From Betaproteobacteria bacterium (GTDB taxonomy: Bacteria > Pseudomonadota > Gammaproteobacteria > Burkholderiales > Burkholderiaceae_D): a stretch of 59,826 bases of DNA. Shown piece by piece: positions 47,763-57,240 of the stretch (within the stretch, counting starts at the first letter, position 1; every line of letters begins with the position of its first letter). Position numbers and translations under genes: made by a program. Where the stretch lies: contig VGHX01000006.1 in the NCBI GenBank assembly GCA_016868055.1, positions 1 through 59,826 of the forward strand, written 5' to 3'. A model generated the notes under the pieces. It saw only the letters and a program-made list of their open reading frames with translations, made no database searches and had not been told where the DNA came from.

Positions 47763-48890
47763 TCAGGCTGGGCCAATACCTGAAAACAGCTTCTGCTCCG
47801 CAGCCAGGTCGGACGATGGACGAATATTCGCCTTTTTAGCAGCTGCAAAATCCAGCATACGGTTAATACAGGTAACAGCTTTATCGCGTGTATCAGATTC
47901 AACATGAATCTCGTTAGCGCCACTTTCGAGAACATCAATCAGGTTTTGCAAGCCATTCATCGCCATCCATGGGCAGTGCGCGCAGCTCTTGCAGGTAGCA
48001 CTATTACCTGCTGTGGGCGCTTCAATGAACACCTTACCCGGTGCAGCTTGTCGCATCTTGTGCAAAATACCGTTATCAGTAGCGACGATAAATTCTTTTG
48101 CATCTAATGATACTGCGGCTGCTATCAACTGAGAGGTAGAGCCAACCACATCGGCTTGCGCCACCACTGCAGCGGGCGACTCTGGATGCACCAGTACTTT
48201 GGCGTGGGGATGCTCAGCACGAAGCAGATCAAGCTCGATACCCTTGAACTCATCATGCACCAGGCAAGAGCCCTGCCACAGCAGCATGTCGGCGCCGGTC
48301 TGCTGTTGGATATAACTACCCAGATGACGGTCCGGCGCCCAAATGATTTTTTTTCCTTGCTCGTGCAGATGCTTGACGATGTCGAGACCAATAGATGAGG
48401 TCACCATCCAATCCGCGCGCGCCTTCACGGCGGCGCTGGTGTTGGCATACACCACCACGGTACGATCAGCATGCGCATCACAGAACGCAGTGAACTCATC
48501 CACCGGACAGCCCAGATCAAGCGAGCAAGTCGCATCCAGATCCGGCATAAGAATGGTTTTATCTGGCGAGAGGATCTTCGCGGTTTCACCCATGAAGCGC
48601 ACACCCGCAACGACCAGCGTCTTTGCCGCATGATCACGACCGAAACGCGCCATCTCTAACGAGTCGGATACGCAACCGCCGGTTTCTTCAGCGAGATCTT
48701 GCAGGTCAGCGTCAACATAATAATGCGCCACTAATACCGCGCCTTTTTCTTTTAATAAGTTGCGCGCGCGCTCCTTCAACTGTAATCGCTGTTGCGGCGT
48801 CACTGGCGCAGGCACCTTGGCCCATGCCGAGGTGACGCAGCTAACGCCATCAGCATTTGGCTTTTCAAATTCAACAGTCTTGATGTCCAA
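47763..48890 (-). CDS. nadA: Quinolinate synthase NadA
   Basis: This 4Fe-4S enzyme condenses iminoaspartate with dihydroxyacetone phosphate to quinolinate. Cluster cysteines appear in '[15 protein letters not shown]' and '[15 protein letters not shown]'; the family 'MAMNGL' is present. The length of 375 residues is usual. The start codon is TTG (48890) with GGAG six bases upstream. It is followed by nadC after 109 bases that carry the duplicated nadC start region. Confidence 0.95.
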   Translation of the reverse strand: MDIKTVEFEKPNADGVSCVTSAWAKVPAPVTPQQRLQLKERARNLLKEKGAVLVAHYYVDADLQDLAEETGGCVSDSLEMARFGRDHAAKTLVVAGVRFMGETAKILSPDKTILMPDLDATCSLDLGCPVDEFTAFCDAHADRTVVVYANTSAAVKARADWMVTSSIGLDIVKHLHEQGKKIIWAPDRHLGSYIQQQTGADMLLWQGSCLVHDEFKGIELDLLRAEHPHAKVLVHPESPAAVVAQADVVGSTSQLIAAAVSLDAKEFIVATDNGILHKMRQAAPGKVFIEAPTAGNSATCKSCAHCPWMAMNGLQNLIDVLESGANEIHVESDTRDKAVTCINRMLDFAAAKKANIRPSSDLAAEQKLFSGIGPA

Positions 48891-48962
48891 CGCACACTCC
48901 AGAGAAATACGATTTAGCCTGGAACGCGCCAGACCAGAACAAGCTTCAGATGATTAAGAATG

Positions 48963-50802
<1,840 letters not shown>

Positions 50803-50807
50803 GAATT

Positions 50808-51443
50808 TCAGGGTAATTGCAGCAACTTGTGCATTTGTACCGACAAGCGCCAACGCGGGCGTTGTTTGCAGGTACTGATGGCGAAATCGGTATTGCGCTG
50901 TTTATTCAGGCCATCCATCGGCTGTAAAAAATAATGCTTAAAATTCATCTGCTCAAAAGCAGCCAAGTCTTGTCCGGTTTGCGGCACCACGACCTTGATT
51001 TCATCTCCGCGTTCAACCACAAGCGCCGCGCCTTGTTTGGGGCTGACACAAACCCAATCAACGCCTTCGGGCACCGGCAAGGTGCCATTGGTCTCAATCG
51101 CTACTTCGAAATCACGGGCGTGCATCGCTGAAATCAAGGCTTCATCGAGCTGCAGCAACGGCTCACCGCCGGTAAACACGACATACTTGTGTAACGAATC
51201 GCTTGCCTGCCATTGTTCATTAATCGCATCCGCCAATTGCTGCGCATCAGCGAAGCGGCCGCCATTCACACCATCCAAACCTACAAAATCTGTATCGCAA
51301 AATTGGCAAATCGCCGTTGCTCTATCCTCTTCTCGTCCACTCCACAAGTTACAACCCGCAAAGCGGCAGAACACAGCAGGGCGTCCGGCTTGCGCGCCCT
51401 CGCCTTGTAGCGTGTGGAAAATTTCTTTAACGGTGTAGCTCAC
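50808..51443 (-). CDS. queE: 7-carboxy-7-deazaguanine synthase QueE
   Basis: This radical SAM enzyme makes the deazaguanine core of queuosine. The cluster cysteines are in the proteobacterial variant spacing: 'FCRFAGCNLW', then about 14 residues, then 'CQFCDTDF'. The SAM-binding 'VFTGGEPLLQ' is present. The start is GTG with only a weak GAG upstream. The length of 211 residues is normal. It begins 23 bases after the antitoxin stop, so it may be read from the toxin-antitoxin promoter. Confidence 0.94.
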   Translation of the reverse strand: MSYTVKEIFHTLQGEGAQAGRPAVFCRFAGCNLWSGREEDRATAICQFCDTDFVGLDGVNGGRFADAQQLADAINEQWQASDSLHKYVVFTGGEPLLQLDEALISAMHARDFEVAIETNGTLPVPEGVDWVCVSPKQGAALVVERGDEIKVVVPQTGQDLAAFEQMNFKHYFLQPMDGLNKQRNTDFAISTCKQRPRWRLSVQMHKLLQLP

Positions 51444-51466
51444 TTGAAGCTCAGGTACGGAAGTTG

Positions 51467-51793
51467 TCAGGACGCGATGTGATTACCCAGATCTGAAAAA
51501 TTACTTATCTTCACAGCACCATCTGGAAATCGCGCTACGACTTCCAGCTCGCCGCCCATCGCCTCGATATGACTGCGCAATGTTGAAATATACATATCCG
51601 TTCGCTTTTCAATCTTGGCAATCGATGGTTGCTGAACATGCAGCACCTCTGCAAGCATCTTTTGAGACAGCCCGCGCGCTTGACGAAGTTCATTCAACGG
51701 CATTTCTGCCAGCAAGGCTTTCGTCATTGCTTTGGCTCGAGCTTGCGAACCGGGTCTCATTTGCGATCGCAAATTTGCGAATTTTTTAGCCAT
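51467..51793 (-). CDS. XRE-family antitoxin (HigA-like)
   Basis: This 108-residue protein is probably the antitoxin and autorepressor of the adjacent toxin. The helix-turn-helix is 'NELRQARGLSQKMLAEVLHV', followed by 'QQPSIAKIEKRTDMYISTL', a pattern of HigA/XRE antitoxins. It has a strong ribosome binding site (GAGGAAGGA, seven bases before the ATG) located inside the toxin gene, with an 8-base gene overlap. Antitoxin after toxin is the HigBA order. Confidence 0.88.
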   Translation of the reverse strand: MAKKFANLRSQMRPGSQARAKAMTKALLAEMPLNELRQARGLSQKMLAEVLHVQQPSIAKIEKRTDMYISTLRSHIEAMGGELEVVARFPDGAVKISNFSDLGNHIAS

Positions 51794-52151
51794 CGTTCAA
51801 TCCTTCCTCACGAAGTTGTCTCAGATGTTCCTCGTATAACCGGTCCGCAATGGGAACATTTTTTTCGTACCAGCGATCGTCGCCAGTTTTATCACCACCA
51901 ATCAGCAAGATTGCCGCACGGCGCGGATCGAAGGCGTACAAAGTTCTATACGGCCGACCGTCATGCTGAGTTCTCAGCTCGCGCATGTGATCATACGTTG
52001 AGCGGGTTATCCCACTTGAGTGAGGGAAGCCGAGGTTGGGGCCTCGCTCTTCGAGCAAACCTACCGATGCCGCTACCGACTCCTGCTCAGACTCAGTCAG
52101 GCTAGCCCACCACAGTCCAAATTCACCAGTGTATTCAACGTCCCACGCCAT
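51786..52151 (-). CDS. RelE/HigB-type toxin (phage Gp49-like, PF05973)
   Basis: This 121-residue protein belongs to the Gp49-like/HigB toxin group, whose studied members cleave mRNA at the ribosome. Family features are 'GFPHSSGITRSTYDHMRELR', 'GRPYRTLYAFDPRRAAILL' and 'WYEKNVPIADRLYEEHLRQL'. The ATG has no ribosome binding site; a good sigma-70 promoter places the transcript start at the ATG itself. It overlaps the antitoxin by 8 bases. Confidence 0.88.
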   Translation of the reverse strand: MAWDVEYTGEFGLWWASLTESEQESVAASVGLLEERGPNLGFPHSSGITRSTYDHMRELRTQHDGRPYRTLYAFDPRRAAILLIGGDKTGDDRWYEKNVPIADRLYEEHLRQLREEGLNDG

Positions 52152-52157
52152 ACGGCG

Positions 52158-52186
52158 AATATAGCCGCTAAGGAATATGCCGTCAA
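52158..52186 (-). promoter_or_regulatory. Sigma-70 promoter of the HigBA-like operon
   Basis: On the minus strand TTGACG and TATATT are separated by exactly 17 bases, five of six matches in each box. The -10 ends 6 bases before the toxin ATG, so the expected transcript starts at or next to the start codon. The spacer and flanks would be the natural operator for the antitoxin. Confidence 0.75.
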
Positions 52187-52210
52187 GGGAATGCTCATCT
52201 CACTTGGGTC

Positions 52211-52238
52211 AAAAAAACACCGGGACTCGCCCGGTGTT
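52211..52238 (-). terminator. Intrinsic terminator downstream of trpB2
   Basis: On the minus strand AACACCGGG-CGAGT-CCCGGTGTT is followed by T residues (seven T in all). It lies about 55 bases after the trpB2 stop and isolates that gene from the toxin-antitoxin operon. Confidence 0.9.
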
Positions 52239-52292
52239 TCCATACCATTCGCGACCGTTGCTGACAGCGCCAGCAAGCAATCGGTCGGCTCT

Positions 52293-53660
52293 TTAAGCCG
52301 CCTCAGGCACGCTCGGCAGACCGGCCAGCGCCATCGCCAGTTCCTGCTCGCTGTAGTTCTCGTCTTTGAGGTTACCCGAGAAGTAGTTCTGATACGCCGC
52401 CATATCAAAGTGGCCATGGCCGCACAGGTTGAACAGAATAGTTTCGCTCTTGCCCTCGCGCTTGCAGCGCAGCGCTTCTTCAATCGCGCCTTTGACTGCA
52501 TGGTTCGCTTCCGGTGCCGGCACGATACCCTCATGACGCGCAAACAAAACGCCTGCCGCAAAGCACTCGGTCTGGTGATAGGCCACCGCTTCCAGTAAGC
52601 CGAGTTCTTTCAGATGCGAGACCAGCGGCGCCATGCCGTGGTAACGCAAGCCACCGGCATGGAAACCCGGCGGTGTGAATGAAGAACCGAGGGTATGCAT
52701 CTTGGTCAGCGGTGCCATATGACCGGTATCGCCAAAGTCGTAAGCATAACGACCGCGCGTCAGTGACGGGCAGGCAGCCGGCTCAACGGCCACGATGCGC
52801 GGTTTAGCGCCACCGCGCAGACCCGCACCAATAAACGGGAAAGCAATACCCGAGAAGTTAGAGCCACCACCGGTGCAGCCCACGATGACGTCCGGGTAGG
52901 CATCGGCCATCGCCATCTGCTCCATCGACTCAATACCAATAATGGTCTGATGCATCAGCACATGGTTCAGCACCGAACCCAATGCGTATTTGGTATCTGC
53001 ATTGGTTGCGGCAATTTCCACCGCCTCGGAAATCGCAATACCCAAGCTACCCGGGTGATCAGCGCGCTCGGCAAGTACCTGACGACCGTAATTGGTTTCG
53101 TTAGAGGGCGAAGGCAGGCAGCGCGCGCCATAAGTTTCCATCACAGCGCGTCGATACGGCTTCTGGTCGTACGACACACGCACCTGAAACACCGTCACAT
53201 CAATACCAAACAGCGAACCTGCAAATGACAGCGACGTACCCCACTGCCCTGCACCGGTCTCGGTGGTGAGGCGTTTAACGCCTGCTTGCTGGTTATAAAA
53301 CGCCTGCGGAATCGCGGTGTTGGGCTTGTGGCTGCCCGCCGGGCTTACGCCTTCGTACTTGTAAAAAATCTTGGCAGGTGTTTGAAGCGCTTGCTCCAGG
53401 CGATGCGCGCGGTAGAGCGGCGCCGGGCGCCACAGCTTGTAGATCTCGCGCACCGGCTCGGGAATATCGATCTCGCGCTCCGTCGAGACCTCCTGCAGAA
53501 TCAGCTCCATCGGAAATAGCGGCTCAAGATCGGCCGGGCCGATCGGCTGCAAGGTACCCGGGTGCAGCACCGGTGGCAGTGGCTTGGGCAGGTCCGCCTG
53601 AATGTTGTACCAGCGGCGTGGGATGCGGTCTTCCGGCAGCAGGAATTTAGTCTGCGACAT
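52293..53660 (-). CDS. TrpB2-type tryptophan synthase beta chain
   Basis: This PLP enzyme joins indole and serine to tryptophan. It belongs to the TrpB2 group: the PLP Lys lies in 'SPAGSHKPNTAIPQ' (TrpB1 has HKxNN), with an N-terminal extension of about 80 residues and the phosphate loop 'GCTGGGSNFSG'. The ATG at 53660 gives 455 residues, typical of TrpB2; the track start 19 codons upstream has no family similarity. There is no trpA or other trp gene nearby, and a terminator follows, so it is monocistronic and probably scavenges indole. Confidence 0.92.
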   Translation of the reverse strand: MSQTKFLLPEDRIPRRWYNIQADLPKPLPPVLHPGTLQPIGPADLEPLFPMELILQEVSTEREIDIPEPVREIYKLWRPAPLYRAHRLEQALQTPAKIFYKYEGVSPAGSHKPNTAIPQAFYNQQAGVKRLTTETGAGQWGTSLSFAGSLFGIDVTVFQVRVSYDQKPYRRAVMETYGARCLPSPSNETNYGRQVLAERADHPGSLGIAISEAVEIAATNADTKYALGSVLNHVLMHQTIIGIESMEQMAMADAYPDVIVGCTGGGSNFSGIAFPFIGAGLRGGAKPRIVAVEPAACPSLTRGRYAYDFGDTGHMAPLTKMHTLGSSFTPPGFHAGGLRYHGMAPLVSHLKELGLLEAVAYHQTECFAAGVLFARHEGIVPAPEANHAVKGAIEEALRCKREGKSETILFNLCGHGHFDMAAYQNYFSGNLKDENYSEQELAMALAGLPSVPEAA

Positions 53661-53841
53661 GCGAGTGTCTCCGTAATCGTTATGTTTTATAAATAGACAT
53701 GCACCAGCCGCGCGCATGATAGTAATTTGAAAATACTACCTCGCGCGCGGCCGAGTCGCTAATTTACTTGGTGAACATAGGTTTAGTCCACCACCGCTTG
53801 TGTGTGCGGCGTAACAGCGCTTATTTGGCTTTCACCATTTT

Positions 53842-56067
53842 TCAGGCTGACTCAAGCGACCGCAGCTCCTCATTGGTATGCCGTAAGCGATCAGCCAGCG
53901 CGCGCGATAACGAGGCAAACACATGCGATGCCATTAACGGATCTTCAACAGCGTAGCGATCAAAATCGGGGCGCGGCAAGATCAGCAACTCGGTATCCGT
54001 CACCGCACTCACATCAGCCGAGTGCGGATGGTGATCGAGGAAGGACATCTCACCAAAAAACTGCCCTCGACCAAAGGTGGCCATGTGCATACGGCGTGCT
54101 TCCTCGAGTAATAAATCAATACGCACCGACCCATGTGAAATCAGCATCAAGGCATCACCCGGTGTGCCTGCGATAAAAATCGTTTCACCCGCAGCATAAA
54201 AACGCTTATGCACGCAGCGTTGCAGGGCGGCCAGTGTCGTTGGCTGCATATCGCTGAATAATTCAAATTCTTCCAACCTCAGCGGCTTGCCTTCATCCCC
54301 ATGTACACCCAGCGATTTCAGTGTTTCTTCCTCGACCCATTCGAGTGCGTCGGCAAAGTCATCAAATATCCGAATCTCTTCACCGCTATGGGTCACCCCA
54401 AGCTCTTTCAGATACCCACGCAAATTACGCCCGGTCGGCAAGGTAAACGGCAAACGCGACAGTAACAAACTTGCGCCACGCTCGGCTAACTGCGCGCGAA
54501 CGCGGTCCAGCATGTGTGCTGCTGTCATATCAATTGACTGTACCCGCTGAAAATCCAGAATCAGAAAACGGGCTTTCTCAAGATCAGGCTCAAGGGTGCG
54601 GTACAACGCGTCGGTATTACCAAAAAACAGACTGCCTTGTAATTCCACAATCAAATTACTCGCGCCATGCTCGCGCAGCGCCTCACGCTCTTTACGCGAG
54701 CGCACCCGCTTTGAAAAAGTCACATCACCGCGGCTCTTGTGCCGAATCGTCGATGAGTGAATCTGCTCGCGGATAAACATTAAAATCGCCAGCACCACAC
54801 CCAAGGCCGAGGCAGCGATCAAGCCCACCATTTTGGCGACCACTACCACCGAAATAATCACCACAAAATCAAGCAGCGTGACACGTGAGCGCGCCAGATG
54901 AAACAAGTGCCAGTCGATCATCCTGAAACCAATCACCAGCAGCAAGCCTGCCAAAGCAGCCACCGGCAGCCAGCACAGCAACGGCGTTAACACCAAAAAC
55001 GCCAGCATCGACCAAAGACCCGCAAACACACCAGACATTTTGGTCATGCCACCACTCGCACGATTCACCAGCGAGGCGCCCATCGTGCCGGAACCCGGCG
55101 TGCCACCAAACAGCGTTGAAGCAAGATTACCCAGACCTTGGCCAATCAGTTCACGGTTCGAATCATGTCGCGTGCCAGACATTGCATCCAGCACCAAACA
55201 GGTCTTGAGGGTATCGATCGAGAGCAGTACCGCCAGCGTGAGCGCCGGAACAATCACCTGATCCCAGTGCGGCAAAGGCGCTGCACCAAACCTTTCCCAG
55301 GCCGAGACCATGCTGGCCCAAATACCGCCCGAGCCGGTATCAAAGCGCCCGATCACAAAGCTATTGTGATCCAAACTCGCAAGTGAAGGAAACGCAGTGA
55401 GGGCCAGCAACCAGTACATGATGACACCCGCCGCCAAGCCCTGAATCACCGCCGGCACATTACGCGAAGGGAAGCGCGTAGCCACGATCATCATTGCGAT
55501 CGTCGCCGCGCCAATCAGCAAACTCGCACCGCTCCACGCTGCCGGTTGCAGCAAGGCGTTGAACCAGTCCGTACCCGCCGGCACACCCAACAGCTTCGGT
55601 AATTGCGAGGCGATGATAATCAAGCCAACGCCACTCAAGTAGCCGCTCACCACCGGAAACGGCATATAGCGAATCAGCTGCCCGATACCGAATGCGCCCA
55701 ACATAATCTGCAGCAGGCTGCTGCAGACAGCCACCAGAAATAAAATCAACAGCACCGAGGCCGGGTCGCGCCCCTGATGCACAAGCTCAAGCGCCAGCGC
55801 CGAGATCACCGCAGCCGCCGGCGCGCTGGGCGCCGATATCAGCCGCCGCGTGCCGCCCAGCAGCGCGGCTAAAAGCCCGAGAATGGTCACACCGATCAGA
55901 CCGGCAATCGCCCCCTGCGCCCCGAACTGCGGGCCCAGCGGCGCGAGAATCGTCACGCCAAACGCAATCGCTGAGGGCAAGGCCACCAGCATGGCGGCCA
56001 GGCCGCCCCACAAGTCGCCCCTTAGATCTTGCTCATTCGCTGTGGCTTTGCCTGCTGTGCTGCTCAT
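53842..56067 (-). CDS. SulP (SLC26) anion transporter with STAS and cyclic-nucleotide-binding domains
   Basis: This 741-residue inner-membrane transporter is likely for sulfate, bicarbonate or a dicarboxylate. The SulP membrane domain spans about residues 15-430, beginning 'LWGGLAAMLVALPSAIAFGV'. A STAS domain lies at about residues 470-570 ('LIVELQGSLFFGNTDALY', 'SIDMTAAHMLDRV'). A CRP-like cyclic-nucleotide-binding domain occupies about residues 600-735 ('YAAGETIFIAGTPGDALMLI', 'FGRGQFFGEMSFLDHHPHSA'). In that last motif the phosphate-binding Arg of cAMP/cGMP domains is replaced by His. The gene stands alone. Confidence 0.9.
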   Translation of the reverse strand: MSSTAGKATANEQDLRGDLWGGLAAMLVALPSAIAFGVTILAPLGPQFGAQGAIAGLIGVTILGLLAALLGGTRRLISAPSAPAAAVISALALELVHQGRDPASVLLILFLVAVCSSLLQIMLGAFGIGQLIRYMPFPVVSGYLSGVGLIIIASQLPKLLGVPAGTDWFNALLQPAAWSGASLLIGAATIAMMIVATRFPSRNVPAVIQGLAAGVIMYWLLALTAFPSLASLDHNSFVIGRFDTGSGGIWASMVSAWERFGAAPLPHWDQVIVPALTLAVLLSIDTLKTCLVLDAMSGTRHDSNRELIGQGLGNLASTLFGGTPGSGTMGASLVNRASGGMTKMSGVFAGLWSMLAFLVLTPLLCWLPVAALAGLLLVIGFRMIDWHLFHLARSRVTLLDFVVIISVVVVAKMVGLIAASALGVVLAILMFIREQIHSSTIRHKSRGDVTFSKRVRSRKEREALREHGASNLIVELQGSLFFGNTDALYRTLEPDLEKARFLILDFQRVQSIDMTAAHMLDRVRAQLAERGASLLLSRLPFTLPTGRNLRGYLKELGVTHSGEEIRIFDDFADALEWVEEETLKSLGVHGDEGKPLRLEEFELFSDMQPTTLAALQRCVHKRFYAAGETIFIAGTPGDALMLISHGSVRIDLLLEEARRMHMATFGRGQFFGEMSFLDHHPHSADVSAVTDTELLILPRPDFDRYAVEDPLMASHVFASLSRALADRLRHTNEELRSLESA

Positions 56068-56122
56068 GCGCCTCCCCCGGGATGTGGCGCGAGTATAGAG
56101 AAGACGCAGCAGCTAATGATAG

Positions 56123-57184
56123 CTAGCTGGCGGAGGGCGGATTAGATCGAGACAGCACCATCACAATATTGCCCAGCAGCTCGTCATCCACCGAGGCCGC
56201 ACCCGGTGCCTCCCAGCAGCCGCTGAAGTAGCAGGCTTGTACCCTGCCGCCGGCGGCGGCGGTAAACGCTAGTAGCTCACGTACGCCGAATTCACGATGA
56301 TGAAAATGCGCATCCCAGTTGCCGCCGCTGGTTGGGTACACCTCTTGCGGGTTAATGCGTTGCGCGATCTTCGACATAGTCTCGCCCCGAAAAAAATTCG
56401 GTGTCGTCAGGTAGAGCACGCCATCATCGCTGAGTAAATCCAATAAAAACTTCAGCAGCTCAACCGGATGAACAAGCAGATGCTCCAGCACCTCGCAAAA
56501 CAAAATATGCGTATAGCGCGGCAACCCTTCAGCTAATGCTGTAAACGACTGCGGCGCCTGTAAATCAATCGTGTGAAATGTACTTGCGCCCAGCTTATGC
56601 TTGGCAACCTCTGCAGTGAAGCCAATATACTCAGCAGGCACCGGGCGATCGGCGATCGCCAAGCTCGCCCCCGGAAAAAATCGACGATAAAGGATACTGA
56701 AATCAGAGGCACCAAACTCGAGCAGGCGTGCATCTGCCCTGCCCGCACCCAGCACAGCCAGCGCATTCATCGTTTCAAAAAAACGCCGCTGATGCGTCAC
56801 ACCGTATTCGTCTTGCCCAATGATTAGTGCGTGCGAGGGGTTTTCAAATACATCGCGCCAAGCAGTCACATAATCATCCCAGCGCACCGAATCACGCGCT
56901 GCAAGCACCTCAGAAAGTTGGCGCACCGCCGGGGGCAACGCCAGCGGCGCCGCGGTACTACGCTGCACAGCGTCAGCGGCCAACTTGCCAGACAAGGCAA
57001 GAAACTCATCTGACTTCATCAAACTGCTGAGCAATCCTTCCGCGGTCAGTTGCCCCGAGCGGAGCTGCGCGGTGTAGTTTGCCAAACCCTCCGCATCAGG
57101 CACGCGATGCAGCACGCAGCGATACGCTAATTCAACCAGCTCGGTGTGACGTGACTTGTCAGCAGAAAAAAACGTACGAAGCAT
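56123..57184 (-). CDS. DUF4214 domain fused to a SAM-dependent methyltransferase
   Basis: This 353-residue two-domain protein starts with a DUF4214 segment at about residues 12-65 ('ELAYRCVLHRVPDAEGLANY', 'SLMKSDEFLAL'). After a linker comes a class I methyltransferase at about residues 140-330, with motif I 'LLEFGASDFSILYRRFFPG', acidic loop 'AIADRP', and 'ILFCEVLEHLLVHPVELLKF'. There is no signal peptide. Such fusions occur in polysaccharide or surface-glycan gene sets, but no glycosyltransferase is beside it here. The start codon follows a near-perfect 22-base palindrome whose 3' arm holds the only ribosome binding site candidate (AAGGG). Confidence 0.8.
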   Translation of the reverse strand: MLRTFFSADKSRHTELVELAYRCVLHRVPDAEGLANYTAQLRSGQLTAEGLLSSLMKSDEFLALSGKLAADAVQRSTAAPLALPPAVRQLSEVLAARDSVRWDDYVTAWRDVFENPSHALIIGQDEYGVTHQRRFFETMNALAVLGAGRADARLLEFGASDFSILYRRFFPGASLAIADRPVPAEYIGFTAEVAKHKLGASTFHTIDLQAPQSFTALAEGLPRYTHILFCEVLEHLLVHPVELLKFLLDLLSDDGVLYLTTPNFFRGETMSKIAQRINPQEVYPTSGGNWDAHFHHREFGVRELLAFTAAAGGRVQACYFSGCWEAPGAASVDDELLGNIVMVLSRSNPPSAS

Positions 57185-57186
57185 AG

Positions 57187-57208
57187 AGCGCCCTTGATCA
57201 AGAGCGCT
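57187..57208. promoter_or_regulatory. Near-perfect 22-bp palindrome at the methyltransferase start
   Basis: AGCGC-CCTTGATCAAGA-GCGCT pairs at 10 of 11 positions around the centre TTGATCAA. On the minus strand it ends two bases before the ATG and includes AAGGG, so an RNA hairpin would mask the ribosome binding site; a protein operator or a recombinase site is equally possible. Confidence 0.5.
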
Positions 57209-57213
57209 ATGGT

Positions 57214-57230
57214 AGCGTATCGATAACGCT
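57214..57230. repeat. 17-bp imperfect palindrome after the integrase gene
   Basis: AGCGT-ATCGATA-ACGCT has perfect 5-base arms and a self-complementary ATCGAT in the centre. It lies 10 bases beyond the stop of the downstream integrase and 5 bases from the palindrome at the methyltransferase start. Confidence 0.45.
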
Positions 57231-57240
57231 GGCGATGTTT

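Noticed and set aside
57187-57230. Intrinsic terminator for the integrase pair
   Set aside because: The two palindromes are not followed by a T-run on the minus strand, so they were listed as regulatory or recombination candidates instead.
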